Part shown: positions 1-6,716 of the stretch, in pieces
Layout of the letters: every line of letters starts with the position of its first letter
Numbering within the stretch: position 1 is the first letter of the stretch
Source: a virus
Length of the DNA stretch: 46,946 nucleotides
Direction: 5' to 3' (one strand)
Virus record (IMG/VR): IMGVR_UViG_3300028196_000024
Span: 1 to 46,946 of that record
The notes under the pieces: generated by a model
What the model saw: the letters and a program-made list of their open reading frames with translations, nothing else
What the model was told of the DNA's origin: nothing
Databases searched by the model: none
Program-made: the position numbers and the translations under genes

Positions 1-1
1 T

Positions 2-466
2 TTTCTGGAGTACATGTGCCTTAGCGGTTGTAAGTACCTGTTCGTTGATCACATTACTATTTTGGCTTCAGAAGGAACCGAAGGACTAACTGGAAATGAA
101 GCAATAGATAAGATTATGAATGACTTATTAAGATTAGTTAAAAAACATGATGTATGGATTGGCCTTATTAGTCATCTTCGTAAAACAGATAATAAAGGTA
201 GAAGCTTCGAAGAAGGCAAATTACCCTCAATGGATGATATTCGAGGTTCAGGTTCTATTAAACAAATCTCTATGGATATTATCGCATTTGCGAGAGATGT
301 TGGATCAGATAGGGAAGAAGAACGTAACACTATTAAAACAAAAGTTCTTAAGTGTCGATATACAGGATTAACTGGTCCATCTGGAACCCTCTATTATAAC
401 TTTGAAGCAGGAAGATTAAAAAAGGGATCTGATGAATTCGAAAAACAAGATGAAATCACAATTTAA
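2..466 (+). CDS. Replicative DNA helicase, T7 gp4-like, C-terminal fragment
   Basis: The frame is already open at base 2, so the gene starts before the window and the ATG at 14 is only internal. About 154 residues are visible and match the end of the RecA-type core of T7 gp4 helicases. There is a Walker B-like strand (LFVDHITIL), then SHLRK, then DIRGSGSIKQISMDIIAFARD-like helicase motifs, then KCRYTGLTG and a closing YYNFEAGRL. In T7 the same order reads DHISIV, CHLK, DLRGSGALRQLSD, LKCRFTGDTG. The protein would unwind DNA at the phage fork; any N-terminal primase part lies outside the window. The family call is firm. Whether a primase domain is present cannot be seen. Confidence 0.9.
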   Translation, partial: FLEYMCLSGCKYLFVDHITILASEGTEGLTGNEAIDKIMNDLLRLVKKHDVWIGLISHLRKTDNKGRSFEEGKLPSMDDIRGSGSIKQISMDIIAFARDVGSDREEERNTIKTKVLKCRYTGLTGPSGTLYYNFEAGRLKKGSDEFEKQDEITI

Positions 467-680
467 AATGGATGAACAACACTTAGTTCAACTCTCAATA
501 ATATGTCAGCTTCTAGACTCAGGGGCTGACATTTCTCAACTTAATCCAAATATACAAAAATATTTACAAGGTATGGCAGATGATTTAAATGAAGAAGATG
601 ATGATACATTTGACTCTCTTTATTATTATGCTGACACCTTCTTTAATATTGCTAACAAAAATGAAAGGATGCTACATTGA
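432..680 (+). CDS. Small acidic protein of unknown function
   Basis: An 82-residue protein overlapping the helicase end by 35 bases. The ATG at 432 is preferred because AAGGGA lies about five bases upstream; ATGs at 450 and 468 are in frame but lack a good ribosome site. It is Asp/Glu-rich in the middle (LNEEDDDTF) with a helical look and no signal or membrane segment. I do not recognise the family. Tight coupling to the helicase suggests expression with replication genes. Confidence 0.6.
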   Translation: MNSKNKMKSQFKMDEQHLVQLSIICQLLDSGADISQLNPNIQKYLQGMADDLNEEDDDTFDSLYYYADTFFNIANKNERMLH

Positions 681-1018
681 AGGCAGAATTCGACAGGCTA
701 AAAGCCAAAGGATATACTAATGAGGCTTTCCACAAGTATATAAACAATGCTAATACTAAGAAAATATTTACATCTAATGAATTAAAAATACTACATAGTA
801 TGTGGTGTGGAGATCACTCTGAAGGTGAAGAAATTAATATATCCATTGATGATGATACAGTTACTATGACTTCTGAAATTAATTTAGAAGATATGGATAA
901 AAATGAATTAGATGAATATGCTATTAATACTTGGGGTATTGATTTAGATAAAAGATTTAAAAAAGAAACAATGCTTGAAGAACTTCAAGATGAATTAAAA
1001 AAACAAAACGAAGAATAA
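677..1018 (+). CDS. Small protein of unknown function, TTG start
   Basis: A 113-residue protein beginning at TTG 677, overlapping the stop of the previous gene, with AAAGGA at 665-670 as a well-placed ribosome site. The sequence is charged and mostly helical. The second half is acidic and ends in a Lys/Glu-rich helix (LEELQDELKKQNEE). No domain is recognised. It lies between the helicase and the ribonucleotide reductase in one transcription direction. Confidence 0.6.
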   Translation: MKAEFDRLKAKGYTNEAFHKYINNANTKKIFTSNELKILHSMWCGDHSEGEEINISIDDDTVTMTSEINLEDMDKNELDEYAINTWGIDLDKRFKKETMLEELQDELKKQNEE

Positions 1019-1051
1019 TTGAACTACCATTTATTATGAAGGGAAAATAAC

Positions 1052-2923
1052 ATGGACCCATACCAAAGCTTTATCCATCTGTCTCGTTATTCACGTTATC
1101 TAGATGATTGGAATCGTCGTGAAACGTGGGATGAAACAGTAGATCGACTTATTGGTTTTTGGCAAGAGCAAGTTGGAGATAATACTTTAACTAAAGACGA
1201 ATTTAATAATATAAAAAACTCAGTGTATAATCACGAAGTAATGCCTTCAATGAGATCTATGTGGTCAGCAGGTAAAGCATTAGCACAAAATCATTTTAGA
1301 GGTTATAATTGTAGTTTTGCAGCTATAAACCATCCAAGAGCATTTGATGAAATACTTTTCATATTAATGGCAGGTACTGGTGTTGGTTTTAGTGCCGAAG
1401 CTAAATACGTCAATAAACTTCCTATAATTAATGATGCTTTTGTTAAAACTGAAAGAGTTATTCAAGTAGAAGACTCTGCTGAAGGTTGGGCTAAAGCTTT
1501 GAGAAAACTAATAGCAGATTTATATTTAGGAAATATACATGAATGGGATTATAGTAAAGTACGTCCAGAGGGCGCACGACTTAAAACTATGGGTGGACGC
1601 GCTTCTGGTCCGCAACCACTTGTGGATCTTTTTAACTTTGTAACTAAAACATTTAAGACTGCAGCAGGACGAAAATTACGTCCAATTGAAGTACACGATA
1701 TCGTTTGTAAAATAGCAGAAATAGTTGTAGTAGGGGGTGTTAGGCGTTCAGCACTTATTTCAATGTCAGACCTTGGAGATCCTGAAATTAGAGATTCTAA
1801 ATCTGGTCGTTGGTGGGAAACAGAAGAACAACGAGCGTTAGCTAATAACTCTGCAGTATATGACCAAAAACCTTCTATGAATGTGTTTATGGAAGAATGG
1901 GTTTCTTTAATGAAATCAGGGTCAGGTGAACGAGGTATATTTAGCCGTTATGGTGCTCAAAAACAAAACAATAAAGGGCGTAGAGAATCTTCTTTAATTG
2001 AAGGCTCTAATCCTTGTGCTGAGATACTTTTACGGTCAAATCAATTATGTAATTTATCAGAAGTAATCTGTAGAGAAAACGATACAGAAGAAGATCTTGC
2101 AGATAAAATTAAAGTTGCCACTATATTAGGTACATTGCAGTCAATGTTAACTGATTTTAAATATGTACGAAAAGTATGGCAAAGAAATTGTGAAGATGAG
2201 AGATTATTAGGAGTTTCTTTAACAGGTATTCAAGATTGTAGAGTACTAAGAAACCCAGATCCTGCAATGCTACGTAGATTAAAGCAAGTTGCAGTAGATA
2301 CAAATAAAGAATATGCTGAGAAACTTGGAATAAAGCCTTCTACAGCAATAACAACAGTTAAACCAAGCGGTACAGTTTCACAGCTAGTAGATAGCAGCAG
2401 TGGTATACATGGTAGATTTTCACCTTATTATATTAGGGCAGTAAGACAATCTAACAATGATCCATTAACTGAAATGTTAAAAGATCAAGGTGTACCCAAT
2501 GAAGCTGATTTAATGAATCCTTTAAAGACAACGGTGTTCTATTTTCCAGTAAAGTCACCATCAGGTGCTACATTAGCTAACGAACAAACAGCTATACAAC
2601 AACTTGAAAATTGGCTTAAATTTCAAGAAAACTGGTCAGAACACTCTGTGTCAGTAACTATTTATGTTAAAGAAGACGAGTGGATGCAAGTTGGTGATTG
2701 GGTATATAAACACTTTGATCAAATAACAGGTATTAGTTTCTTGCCTTATTCAGAACATACTTATCAGCAAGCACCTTATACTGCTTGTTCTGAGCAAGAT
2801 TGGATTAAAGCCGTTAAAGCTATGCCTTTAGTAGATTATTCGTTACTTCCTAATTATGAATTAGAGGACAATACAGAAGGTGCTCAAACATTAGCTTGTG
2901 GTGCAGGAGGTTGTGAGATATGA
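1052..2923 (+). CDS. nrdJ: Adenosylcobalamin-dependent (class II) ribonucleotide reductase
   Basis: A 623-residue enzyme of the monomeric RTPR type (Lactobacillus leichmannii class II), which reduces ribonucleotides to deoxyribonucleotides using a cobalamin-derived radical. The N-terminus has RRETWDETVDR and MRSMWSAG. Cys87 in GYNC corresponds to RTPR Cys119. NPCAEI gives Cys322 and Glu324, and CNLSE gives Cys333, with the same 11-residue spacing as Cys408 to Cys419. VKPSGTVSQL is the conserved phosphate-binding loop. The C-terminal tail CGAGGC would recycle the disulfide. At 623 residues it is roughly 100 shorter than the bacterial enzyme, as is common in marine phages. A glutaredoxin at 4806 could help re-reduce it. 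It needs host B12. GGGAA precedes the ATG. Confidence 0.93.
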   Translation: MDPYQSFIHLSRYSRYLDDWNRRETWDETVDRLIGFWQEQVGDNTLTKDEFNNIKNSVYNHEVMPSMRSMWSAGKALAQNHFRGYNCSFAAINHPRAFDEILFILMAGTGVGFSAEAKYVNKLPIINDAFVKTERVIQVEDSAEGWAKALRKLIADLYLGNIHEWDYSKVRPEGARLKTMGGRASGPQPLVDLFNFVTKTFKTAAGRKLRPIEVHDIVCKIAEIVVVGGVRRSALISMSDLGDPEIRDSKSGRWWETEEQRALANNSAVYDQKPSMNVFMEEWVSLMKSGSGERGIFSRYGAQKQNNKGRRESSLIEGSNPCAEILLRSNQLCNLSEVICRENDTEEDLADKIKVATILGTLQSMLTDFKYVRKVWQRNCEDERLLGVSLTGIQDCRVLRNPDPAMLRRLKQVAVDTNKEYAEKLGIKPSTAITTVKPSGTVSQLVDSSSGIHGRFSPYYIRAVRQSNNDPLTEMLKDQGVPNEADLMNPLKTTVFYFPVKSPSGATLANEQTAIQQLENWLKFQENWSEHSVSVTIYVKEDEWMQVGDWVYKHFDQITGISFLPYSEHTYQQAPYTACSEQDWIKAVKAMPLVDYSLLPNYELEDNTEGAQTLACGAGGCEI

Positions 2924-3018
2924 TAGCTTATTTAAAATGGTGGAAAAATATTTATGATAACCAAGATAGAAGCAAACATCGTATTTATACTGGTAAATAC
3001 GAAGATTTATGTATGTAA
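2920..3018 (+). CDS. Tiny protein, 32 residues
   Basis: Starts at ATG 2920, overlapping the reductase stop (ATGA). A near-perfect AGGAGG at about 2905-2910 lies inside the reductase tail codons, which is the main reason to believe it. It is Trp/Tyr/Lys-rich (LKWWKNIYDN) and ends at TAA 3018. Function unknown. Confidence 0.5.
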   Translation: MIAYLKWWKNIYDNQDRSKHRIYTGKYEDLCM

Positions 3019-3024
3019 TAAACT

Positions 3025-3171
3025 ATGCTAGATATTGGCGGTTTAGTTTGGTGGCAATGGTGGCTGTTATTAATGGTCACCATTAACACAAGTCTAAATA
3101 CTATTACTTTTTTTAAACATAGAAAGACTAGTAGACAAGGGAAAGCAATACTTGACGTTAAAGAACAATAA
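3025..3171 (+). CDS. Small single-pass membrane protein, 48 residues
   Basis: Begins at ATG 3025 shortly after the previous stop. The first 30 residues are very hydrophobic and Trp-rich (GGLVWWQWWLLLMVTI) and are followed by a basic tail (FKHRKTSRQGK), which predicts one membrane helix with a cytoplasmic C-terminus. No family is recognised. It is part of a run of tiny membrane proteins after the reductase. Confidence 0.55.
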   Translation: MLDIGGLVWWQWWLLLMVTINTSLNTITFFKHRKTSRQGKAILDVKEQ

Positions 3172-3181
3172 GGAGTAACAA

Positions 3182-3379
3182 ATGAGTAGTCCGAGAGAAT
3201 TAGCAGAAGTAGAAGCAAAGAAAACGTTTGAAGGTTTTATTAAATGGAGTAAAGTTTCATTTTATTGGATTATGGCAATATTAGTTATATTAGCTTTTTT
3301 TGATTTTGGTGCTGATAAAAAGACAGGTAGTCAATACAATGGTGCAGTATATGAACCAAAAAATATAGGGAAAGATTAA
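3182..3379 (+). CDS. Small single-pass membrane protein, 65 residues
   Basis: AAGGAGT precedes ATG 3182 with good spacing. The N-terminal 25 residues are charged and amphipathic. Residues about 27-43 (FYWIMAILVILAFFDFG) form one membrane helix, and a polar tail follows. The stop overlaps the next start (TAATG). Function unknown. Confidence 0.7.
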   Translation: MSSPRELAEVEAKKTFEGFIKWSKVSFYWIMAILVILAFFDFGADKKTGSQYNGAVYEPKNIGKD

Positions 3380-3558
3380 TGTGGGCTTTAGTATGGTTAC
3401 AGTTAGTAGTTAATGATGGTGGTGGTATTAATTATTACCATTTAGGCACTTACGGTAATATAAATGTATGTGAAAAAGAACTGGAAAGAGCACGTATTAT
3501 AATAGAAAATCCTAATGAGGCAATTGCTTGTTTAGAATTATTAAGGAGTAATAAATGA
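3379..3558 (+). CDS. Small exported-type protein with conserved Cys pattern, 59 residues
   Basis: The TAATG junction at 3377-3381 places the start. The N-terminus (MWALVWLQLVV) is a short hydrophobic stretch, followed by a Tyr-rich strand (YYHLGTYGNINVC) and a helix with a second Cys near the end. The layout resembles the proteins at 4254 and 8606 in this window: hydrophobic start, YxxxxxC, helix, C-terminal Cys. I infer a small paralogous family, possibly membrane-bound or periplasmic. Function unknown. Confidence 0.6.
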   Translation: MWALVWLQLVVNDGGGINYYHLGTYGNINVCEKELERARIIIENPNEAIACLELLRSNK

Positions 3559-3764
3559 TAGCTGTTCAAAGAAAATCTATATTATCAGGCGAGTATAATA
3601 CTATGCAATTAGATGTTACTGAAGAACAATTGCAAAGACATCGTAACGGAGAACTAATACAAGATGTTTTTCCGCATTTACCTGCTGAAGAACGTGAATT
3701 TATAATGTCGGGTATTACCCCTAAAGAATGGGAAAAGATTTATGGCGAAAGTGATAGGCTTTAA
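3555..3764 (+). CDS. Conserved phage protein (FPHLPAEEREFIMSG family)
   Basis: A 69-residue protein whose start overlaps the previous stop, with AAGGAG ten bases upstream. It carries a pattern I recognise from many marine phages: an N-terminal strand region, then EEQLQRHRNGELIQDVFPHL, then EREFIMSGITPKEW. The family has no known function as far as I know. There is no signal or membrane segment, so it is probably a soluble early protein. Confidence 0.75.
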   Translation: MIAVQRKSILSGEYNTMQLDVTEEQLQRHRNGELIQDVFPHLPAEEREFIMSGITPKEWEKIYGESDRL

Positions 3765-3882
3765 AAAAATAAAGTTTAGTAAACCTAAGAAAACATCGAT
3801 AGGTAATAAAAACTTAAAAACATCATCAATGAATAAACACAAGCGTAGAAACAAAGGAATGTCTCATGTCGGATCAACCTAA
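3742..3882 (+). CDS. Small basic protein, 46 residues
   Basis: Starts at ATG 3742 inside the end of the previous gene and stops at TAA 3882. Strongly basic (many Lys/Arg), with SSMNKHKRRNKG near the C-terminus. Similar SMNK-K-R tails occur in small phage proteins I have seen before. Possibly a nucleic-acid binder; function unknown. The end overlaps the next gene. Confidence 0.5.
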   Translation: MAKVIGFKKIKFSKPKKTSIGNKNLKTSSMNKHKRRNKGMSHVGST

Positions 3883-4003
3883 AACTTTATTAGAATCTTT
3901 AGGTAGACTATTAGGCTCAGCAATGGGGTTTACTATTGCAAGCGTATGTATTACTTGGGTAGGTCTTTATGTATTAAATTATTTAAATTGGCTTCCTTTG
4001 TAA
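3866..4003 (+). CDS. Small membrane protein, 45 residues
   Basis: AAAGGAA at 3853-3859 precedes ATG 3866. After a short polar start it has one long hydrophobic helix (SAMGFTIASVCITWVGLYVL) reaching almost to the C-terminus. The stop overlaps the next start (TAATG). Function unknown. Confidence 0.6.
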   Translation: MSDQPKTLLESLGRLLGSAMGFTIASVCITWVGLYVLNYLNWLPL

Positions 4004-4254
4004 TGACCAACGTAATTGATATAAATAAAAAACTTCAACAAAAAAAGGAAGAAGATTTTGAGGAAAAATATTTTGATGCACATTCCTTTGTATTAGATTC
4101 TTGTGAAGAGGTTTTTACTTACGGTGCTATTGTAATAGAAATTACAGAAGATAAATCCGTTAATATATCATCTACAGGAGATTTATCTGCCGACATTATG
4201 ATTGATGCTCTCGTTTCTGCCGCTTTTAAAATAAAAGGCGAAAGTGAAAGTTAA
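4003..4254 (+). CDS. Small acidic protein, 83 residues
   Basis: The start is at ATG 4003 in the TAATG junction; an upstream in-frame ATG at 3946 lies inside the preceding membrane protein and is less likely. The first 25 residues are charged and helical (INKKLQQKKEEDFEEKY). The rest alternates strands and ends with a helix. The composition resembles small phage proteins of about 80-90 residues with an ITEDKSVNISSTGDL-like middle. Function unknown. Confidence 0.6.
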   Translation: MTNVIDINKKLQQKKEEDFEEKYFDAHSFVLDSCEEVFTYGAIVIEITEDKSVNISSTGDLSADIMIDALVSAAFKIKGESES

Positions 4255-4454
4255 TGTATATAATAATATTTATGTTATTTTTAGATTCTCAAACATTTAA
4301 AATTTCTTCTAATCAAGTAATTTATCCAGATTTAAATACTTGTAAAACATCTGAAAAAATTATAAACGAATCTTTAGAAAAACAAAAACCTACAAAGAAT
4401 TCATTTGTCATTTCTAAATGTGTACAAATGACTAATAAAGGAGTATCAATATAA
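4254..4454 (+). CDS. Small exported-type protein with conserved Cys pattern, 66 residues
   Basis: TAATG junction start. The first ten residues (MYIIIFMLFL) are hydrophobic like a minimal signal or membrane anchor. They are followed by YPDLNTC, a Lys/Glu-rich helix, and a C-terminal FVISKCVQM. The order hydrophobic start, YPDxxxC, helix, Cys matches the proteins at 3379 and especially 8606 (YPDMYQC). The two Cys could form a disulfide if the protein is exported. Function unknown. Confidence 0.6.
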   Translation: MYIIIFMLFLDSQTFKISSNQVIYPDLNTCKTSEKIINESLEKQKPTKNSFVISKCVQMTNKGVSI

Positions 4455-4648
4455 TGATTAGATTTTGGAAATATATTATTCGATGGAGATCTCATCGTAA
4501 TGTTATAAAAGAATTAAACCAATTATCTGATAGAGAATTATTGGATATTGGATTTAGCAGATCACAAATTAATAATTTGATTTGGAGAGAAGAAGATATT
4601 AAGAAACGTGGTGAAAAAACTCGTAGAGGACCAGATAAACTATTATGA
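4454..4648 (+). CDS. DUF1127 domain protein
   Basis: A 64-residue Arg-rich protein. Residues about 18-40 read KELNQLSDRELLDIGFSRSQ, the signature of DUF1127. These small proteins are frequent in alphaproteobacteria, where they have been linked to RNA turnover and to phosphate and carbon metabolism. The N-terminal part (FWKYIIRWRSHR) is the usual basic amphipathic helix. The start overlaps the previous stop and the end overlaps the next gene (ATGA). In a phage it may act on host RNA metabolism, which is inference. Confidence 0.85.
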   Translation: MIRFWKYIIRWRSHRNVIKELNQLSDRELLDIGFSRSQINNLIWREEDIKKRGEKTRRGPDKLL

Positions 4649-4806
4649 ATGATGAGATGTATGAGATGATAGACGAAATGTATCAAGACTATATAAAAGA
4701 TGGATTTGATTTTAATACAAGCGATACTTTCGATGAAATATTTAAAAGAATTTTTACAGACGCAGTTACTTTAACTTTAAAGGTATTAGATGAAGAGGAT
4801 AATTAA
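4645..4806 (+). CDS. Small acidic protein, 53 residues
   Basis: Starts at ATG 4645 overlapping the DUF1127 stop (ATGA) and ends at TAA 4806, which overlaps the glutaredoxin start (TAATG). Very acidic, with repeated DEMYEMIDEMYQDY followed by a helical DEIFKRIFTDAVT segment. The perfect overlaps at both ends support it as a real gene. An acidic DNA-mimic role is possible but only a guess. Confidence 0.6.
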   Translation: MNDEMYEMIDEMYQDYIKDGFDFNTSDTFDEIFKRIFTDAVTLTLKVLDEEDN

Positions 4807-5036
4807 TGTATTATATCATAGGTAAAAATAATTGTATATGGTGTGATAGAGCTAAGTCCTTTTTAGATAAAAAGAAAGTACCTTATGTGTACAAAAATTT
4901 AGATGAAATTACAAAAACTAATAGAGAAAAATGGTTAAACTTAATTACAGATGACTTTACAATGAAAACAGTACCAGTAGTTATTAAGTTAGTTGGTACA
5001 GCCGTAGATTTAGAGGAAGAGTTTAATGATGACTGA
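4806..5036 (+). CDS. grx: Glutaredoxin
   Basis: A 76-residue thioredoxin-fold protein. It has the active-site motif CIWC (Cys10, Cys13) after the first strand, and TVPVV at residues 55-59 with the cis-proline that contacts glutathione or substrate. The length matches short phage glutaredoxins such as T4 NrdC. It could reduce the class II ribonucleotide reductase at 1052 or other disulfides. The C-terminus is acidic. The start is fixed by the TAATG overlap. Confidence 0.9.
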   Translation: MYYIIGKNNCIWCDRAKSFLDKKKVPYVYKNLDEITKTNREKWLNLITDDFTMKTVPVVIKLVGTAVDLEEEFNDD

Positions 5037-5451
5037 AGAAGTCGTTAAAAAGAAAAGAGGCAGAAAGCCTGGAGTTAAAATGACTCCTAAAATAAAACTA
5101 AAGCATAGCCCTAAAACTGCTAGAGAAGACTTCCTCAAAAAATATAAAGATATTGCAGAAATTGGTATATACGGTATGGACAAATATGCGTATGAGATTA
5201 TTAATTATCTGTGGGAAGATCCAGAAAAATGTTTTTTTGTTACCGACAGTAATCGATCAAGATTAGATAATGCTAATAGGTACTACGGACAAAGAAGTTT
5301 TTCTATGTACAGGTGGGAAATCTGTTCAGAATCAGGATTTATTGAAACACCCAGAGTAGATGTAATACTAGTCTCTAAGGATTGTTTTGATAATGTTAAA
5401 GATCGTCCAAATCCTTATAATGTGGAAATAGTAATAGTAGAGGAAATATGA
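5026..5451 (+). CDS. Unknown protein with AT-hook-like N-terminus
   Basis: A 141-residue protein overlapping the glutaredoxin end. Two adjacent ATGs (5026 and 5029) could serve, with an AGAGGAAGAG purine run upstream. Residues 8-16 (KKKRGRKPG) form an AT-hook-like DNA minor-groove motif. The rest alternates helices and strands (IGIYGMDKYAYEIINYL, VDVILVSKD, VEIVIVEEI) like a small Rossmann-type domain. DNA binding is inferred from the motif only. Confidence 0.7.
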   Translation: MMTEEVVKKKRGRKPGVKMTPKIKLKHSPKTAREDFLKKYKDIAEIGIYGMDKYAYEIINYLWEDPEKCFFVTDSNRSRLDNANRYYGQRSFSMYRWEICSESGFIETPRVDVILVSKDCFDNVKDRPNPYNVEIVIVEEI

Positions 5452-5639
5452 CAGAACATTTTATACCTTATGATAAAACTAAAGAAATGATCCCTGTTAG
5501 GGCTGTTTGGCATCCTAACAATCAATTTCATTACGTCAAGACTTACGATAATGATACTTTTTACCCCCTCGAATGGAATAATCAGTATAAATATTACAGT
5601 GGTATGGTTAATGGTGAAAAGGGTTATGTAGCCCATTAA
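5448..5639 (+). CDS. Small aromatic-rich protein, 63 residues
   Basis: Starts at ATG 5448 overlapping the previous stop (ATGA), with GAGGAAAT upstream. Rich in Tyr/Phe/His (HFIPYDK, HYVKTYDNDTFYPLEW) and predicted to be beta. No signal or membrane segment. Function unknown. Confidence 0.6.
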   Translation: MTEHFIPYDKTKEMIPVRAVWHPNNQFHYVKTYDNDTFYPLEWNNQYKYYSGMVNGEKGYVAH

Positions 5640-5652
5640 GAGAGGAAATGAA

Positions 5653-5757
5653 ATGGAAATGATGAAAAATTTAAAGTTAGCAATTATGGCTAATAAAAAG
5701 GTACTTGTAGTAGGAGTTATTATTGGTCTTGCTATAGCCCAAATTGCACCTATGTAA
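5653..5757 (+). CDS. Tiny membrane protein, 34 residues
   Basis: GAGAGGAAATG precedes ATG 5653. After a basic start it has one hydrophobic helix (KVLVVGVIIGLAIAQIA) and stops at TAA 5757, just before the tRNA genes. Function unknown. Confidence 0.5.
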   Translation: MEMMKNLKLAIMANKKVLVVGVIIGLAIAQIAPM

Positions 5758-5768
5758 TTTTACTATGC

Positions 5769-5842
5769 AGGGGTAAAGTGTTACGGTAGCACAAGAGATT
5801 CCAAATCTTTTAGAGTGGGTTCAATTCCTACTACCCCTGCCA
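5769..5842 (+). tRNA. tRNA-Trp (anticodon CCA)
   Basis: A full cloverleaf can be drawn. The acceptor stem AGGGGTA pairs perfectly with TACCCCT. The anticodon stem is AGAGA/TCTTT with loop TTCCAAA (anticodon CCA at 5801-5803). The T arm is GTGGG-TTCAATT-CCTAC. Discriminator G5839 is followed by an encoded CCA (5840-5842). It reads UGG. Confidence 0.93.
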
Positions 5843-5853
5843 ATTCTTAAAAC

Positions 5854-5930
5854 GATCTCTTAGCTCAGCTGGATAGAGCAAGTGCCTTCTAAGCACTAGG
5901 TCGCAGGTTCGAATCCTGCAGAGATCGCCA
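5854..5930 (+). tRNA. tRNA-Arg (anticodon TCT)
   Basis: Full cloverleaf. The acceptor GATCTCT pairs with AGAGATC. The D arm is GCTC...GAGC, the anticodon stem AGTGC/GCACT has loop CTTCTAA (anticodon TCT at 5888-5890), and the T arm is GCAGG-TTCGAAT-CCTGC. Discriminator G5927 is followed by an encoded CCA. It decodes AGA, a frequent Arg codon in this AT-rich phage, so it probably supports late translation. Confidence 0.95.
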
Positions 5931-5946
5931 CTATAAAGGAATAATA

Positions 5947-6228
5947 ATGTTTGAACCTAAATGCACTTACTCAGTCTTTGCATTGTGTGAAGAAGACCTT
6001 AATACTACTTATCAGGAAAGTTGTAACTATGAATGTTTTCAATCTGCACAAGAAGAAGTAGAAAGATTAAGTAATCTAGGCTATCTAGTAAAAACTTATA
6101 TTTTTAAACCAGTTTTAGTTGATACTACTCAACCTGTTGAAAAAGAAGATGAGTTTGAAGAAAAGGACAACTATGAACAACAAGAGTGGGATGACCTTTA
6201 TCCTCCTAATGATGACTATTTTTATTAA
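5947..6228 (+). CDS. Small acidic protein with Cys-rich N-terminus
   Basis: A 93-residue protein 16 bases after the tRNA, with AAAGGAAT upstream. The N-terminal half has four Cys (residues about 6-30) and then an ERLSNLGYLVKTYIF strand-helix. The last 35 residues are extremely acidic and Tyr-rich (DEFEEKDNYEQQEWDD). No family is recognised. The acidic tail may be disordered. Confidence 0.65.
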   Translation: MFEPKCTYSVFALCEEDLNTTYQESCNYECFQSAQEEVERLSNLGYLVKTYIFKPVLVDTTQPVEKEDEFEEKDNYEQQEWDDLYPPNDDYFY

Positions 6229-6240
6229 AGGGAATTAGCA

Positions 6241-6396
6241 ATGAAAGTTAAACGTATTGTAAATCCTGTTGCTAAAGCATTAATGACGCCTAAGTTCAGG
6301 CCTAAAGTAATTCCTAACAAAAAGAAAAAGATTAAACCTAAACATAAAAAACTAGAGATCCCCTCAAAGTATCTTTCGTTGTCCTTAACTGGATGA
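6241..6396 (+). CDS. Small basic protein, 51 residues
   Basis: AAAGGGAAT precedes ATG 6241. It starts MKVKRIVNPVAKALMTPKF and is very Lys-rich; small proteins with this start are recurrent in marine phages. The reading frame runs into the long hairpin at 6355-6420 and stops at TGA 6394-6396 within it, so the hairpin would be partly translated. Function unknown; nucleic-acid binding is plausible from charge. Confidence 0.6.
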   Translation: MKVKRIVNPVAKALMTPKFRPKVIPNKKKKIKPKHKKLEIPSKYLSLSLTG

Positions 6397-6433
6397 TGAA
6401 GGATACTTTGAGGGGATCTCCCCTATTTTTTTT
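6355..6433 (+). terminator. 30-bp hairpin followed by a T run
   Basis: GAGATCCCCTCAAAGTATC (6355-6373) is the exact reverse complement of 6402-6420. Pairing continues inward with a few G-U pairs to a six-base loop TTAACT (6385-6390), giving about 30 pairs. The 3' side runs into CCCCTA and twelve T residues. This is a very strong candidate intrinsic terminator separating the early/tRNA region from the following genes. The stem is much longer than a usual terminator and would also be an RNase III substrate. Confidence 0.85.
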
Positions 6434-6464
6434 TTTTATCACACAACACACAAAGGAAAATATT

Positions 6465-6716
6465 ATGGAAAAATATACTAAAAACCCTTATCAAATTCGT
6501 TATGACGTTCTTTCTATGGCAAAGGACATGATGGATCAGACTTATAGTTCTAACATGATTATGGCAGAAAAAGCTATGGAGCTTTACAAAGATAATACTG
6601 AAGAAGCTCTTAAAGCTTGGGATAAATATGTGCCTGTTATGTACACTCCTAATGAAATAAAAAAGAATGCTGAAACTCTTTATGAGTTTGTAATGAATAA
6701 TAGTAATGACAAATAA
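6465..6716 (+). CDS. Conserved small marine-phage protein, 83 residues
   Basis: The start at ATG 6465 follows AAAGGAAAAT; longer readings from 6393 would begin inside the hairpin. Helical and charged, beginning MEKYTKNPYQIRYDVLSMAK. I recall proteins with this beginning as common in T4-like and other marine phages, without assigned function. Expressed just downstream of the long hairpin. Confidence 0.7.
   Translation: MEKYTKNPYQIRYDVLSMAKDMMDQTYSSNMIMAEKAMELYKDNTEEALKAWDKYVPVMYTPNEIKKNAETLYEFVMNNSNDK

Noticed and set aside
5769-5930. tRNA genes as a prophage attachment site
   Set aside because: No integrase, excisionase or repressor is visible in the window; the tRNAs look like ordinary phage cargo.
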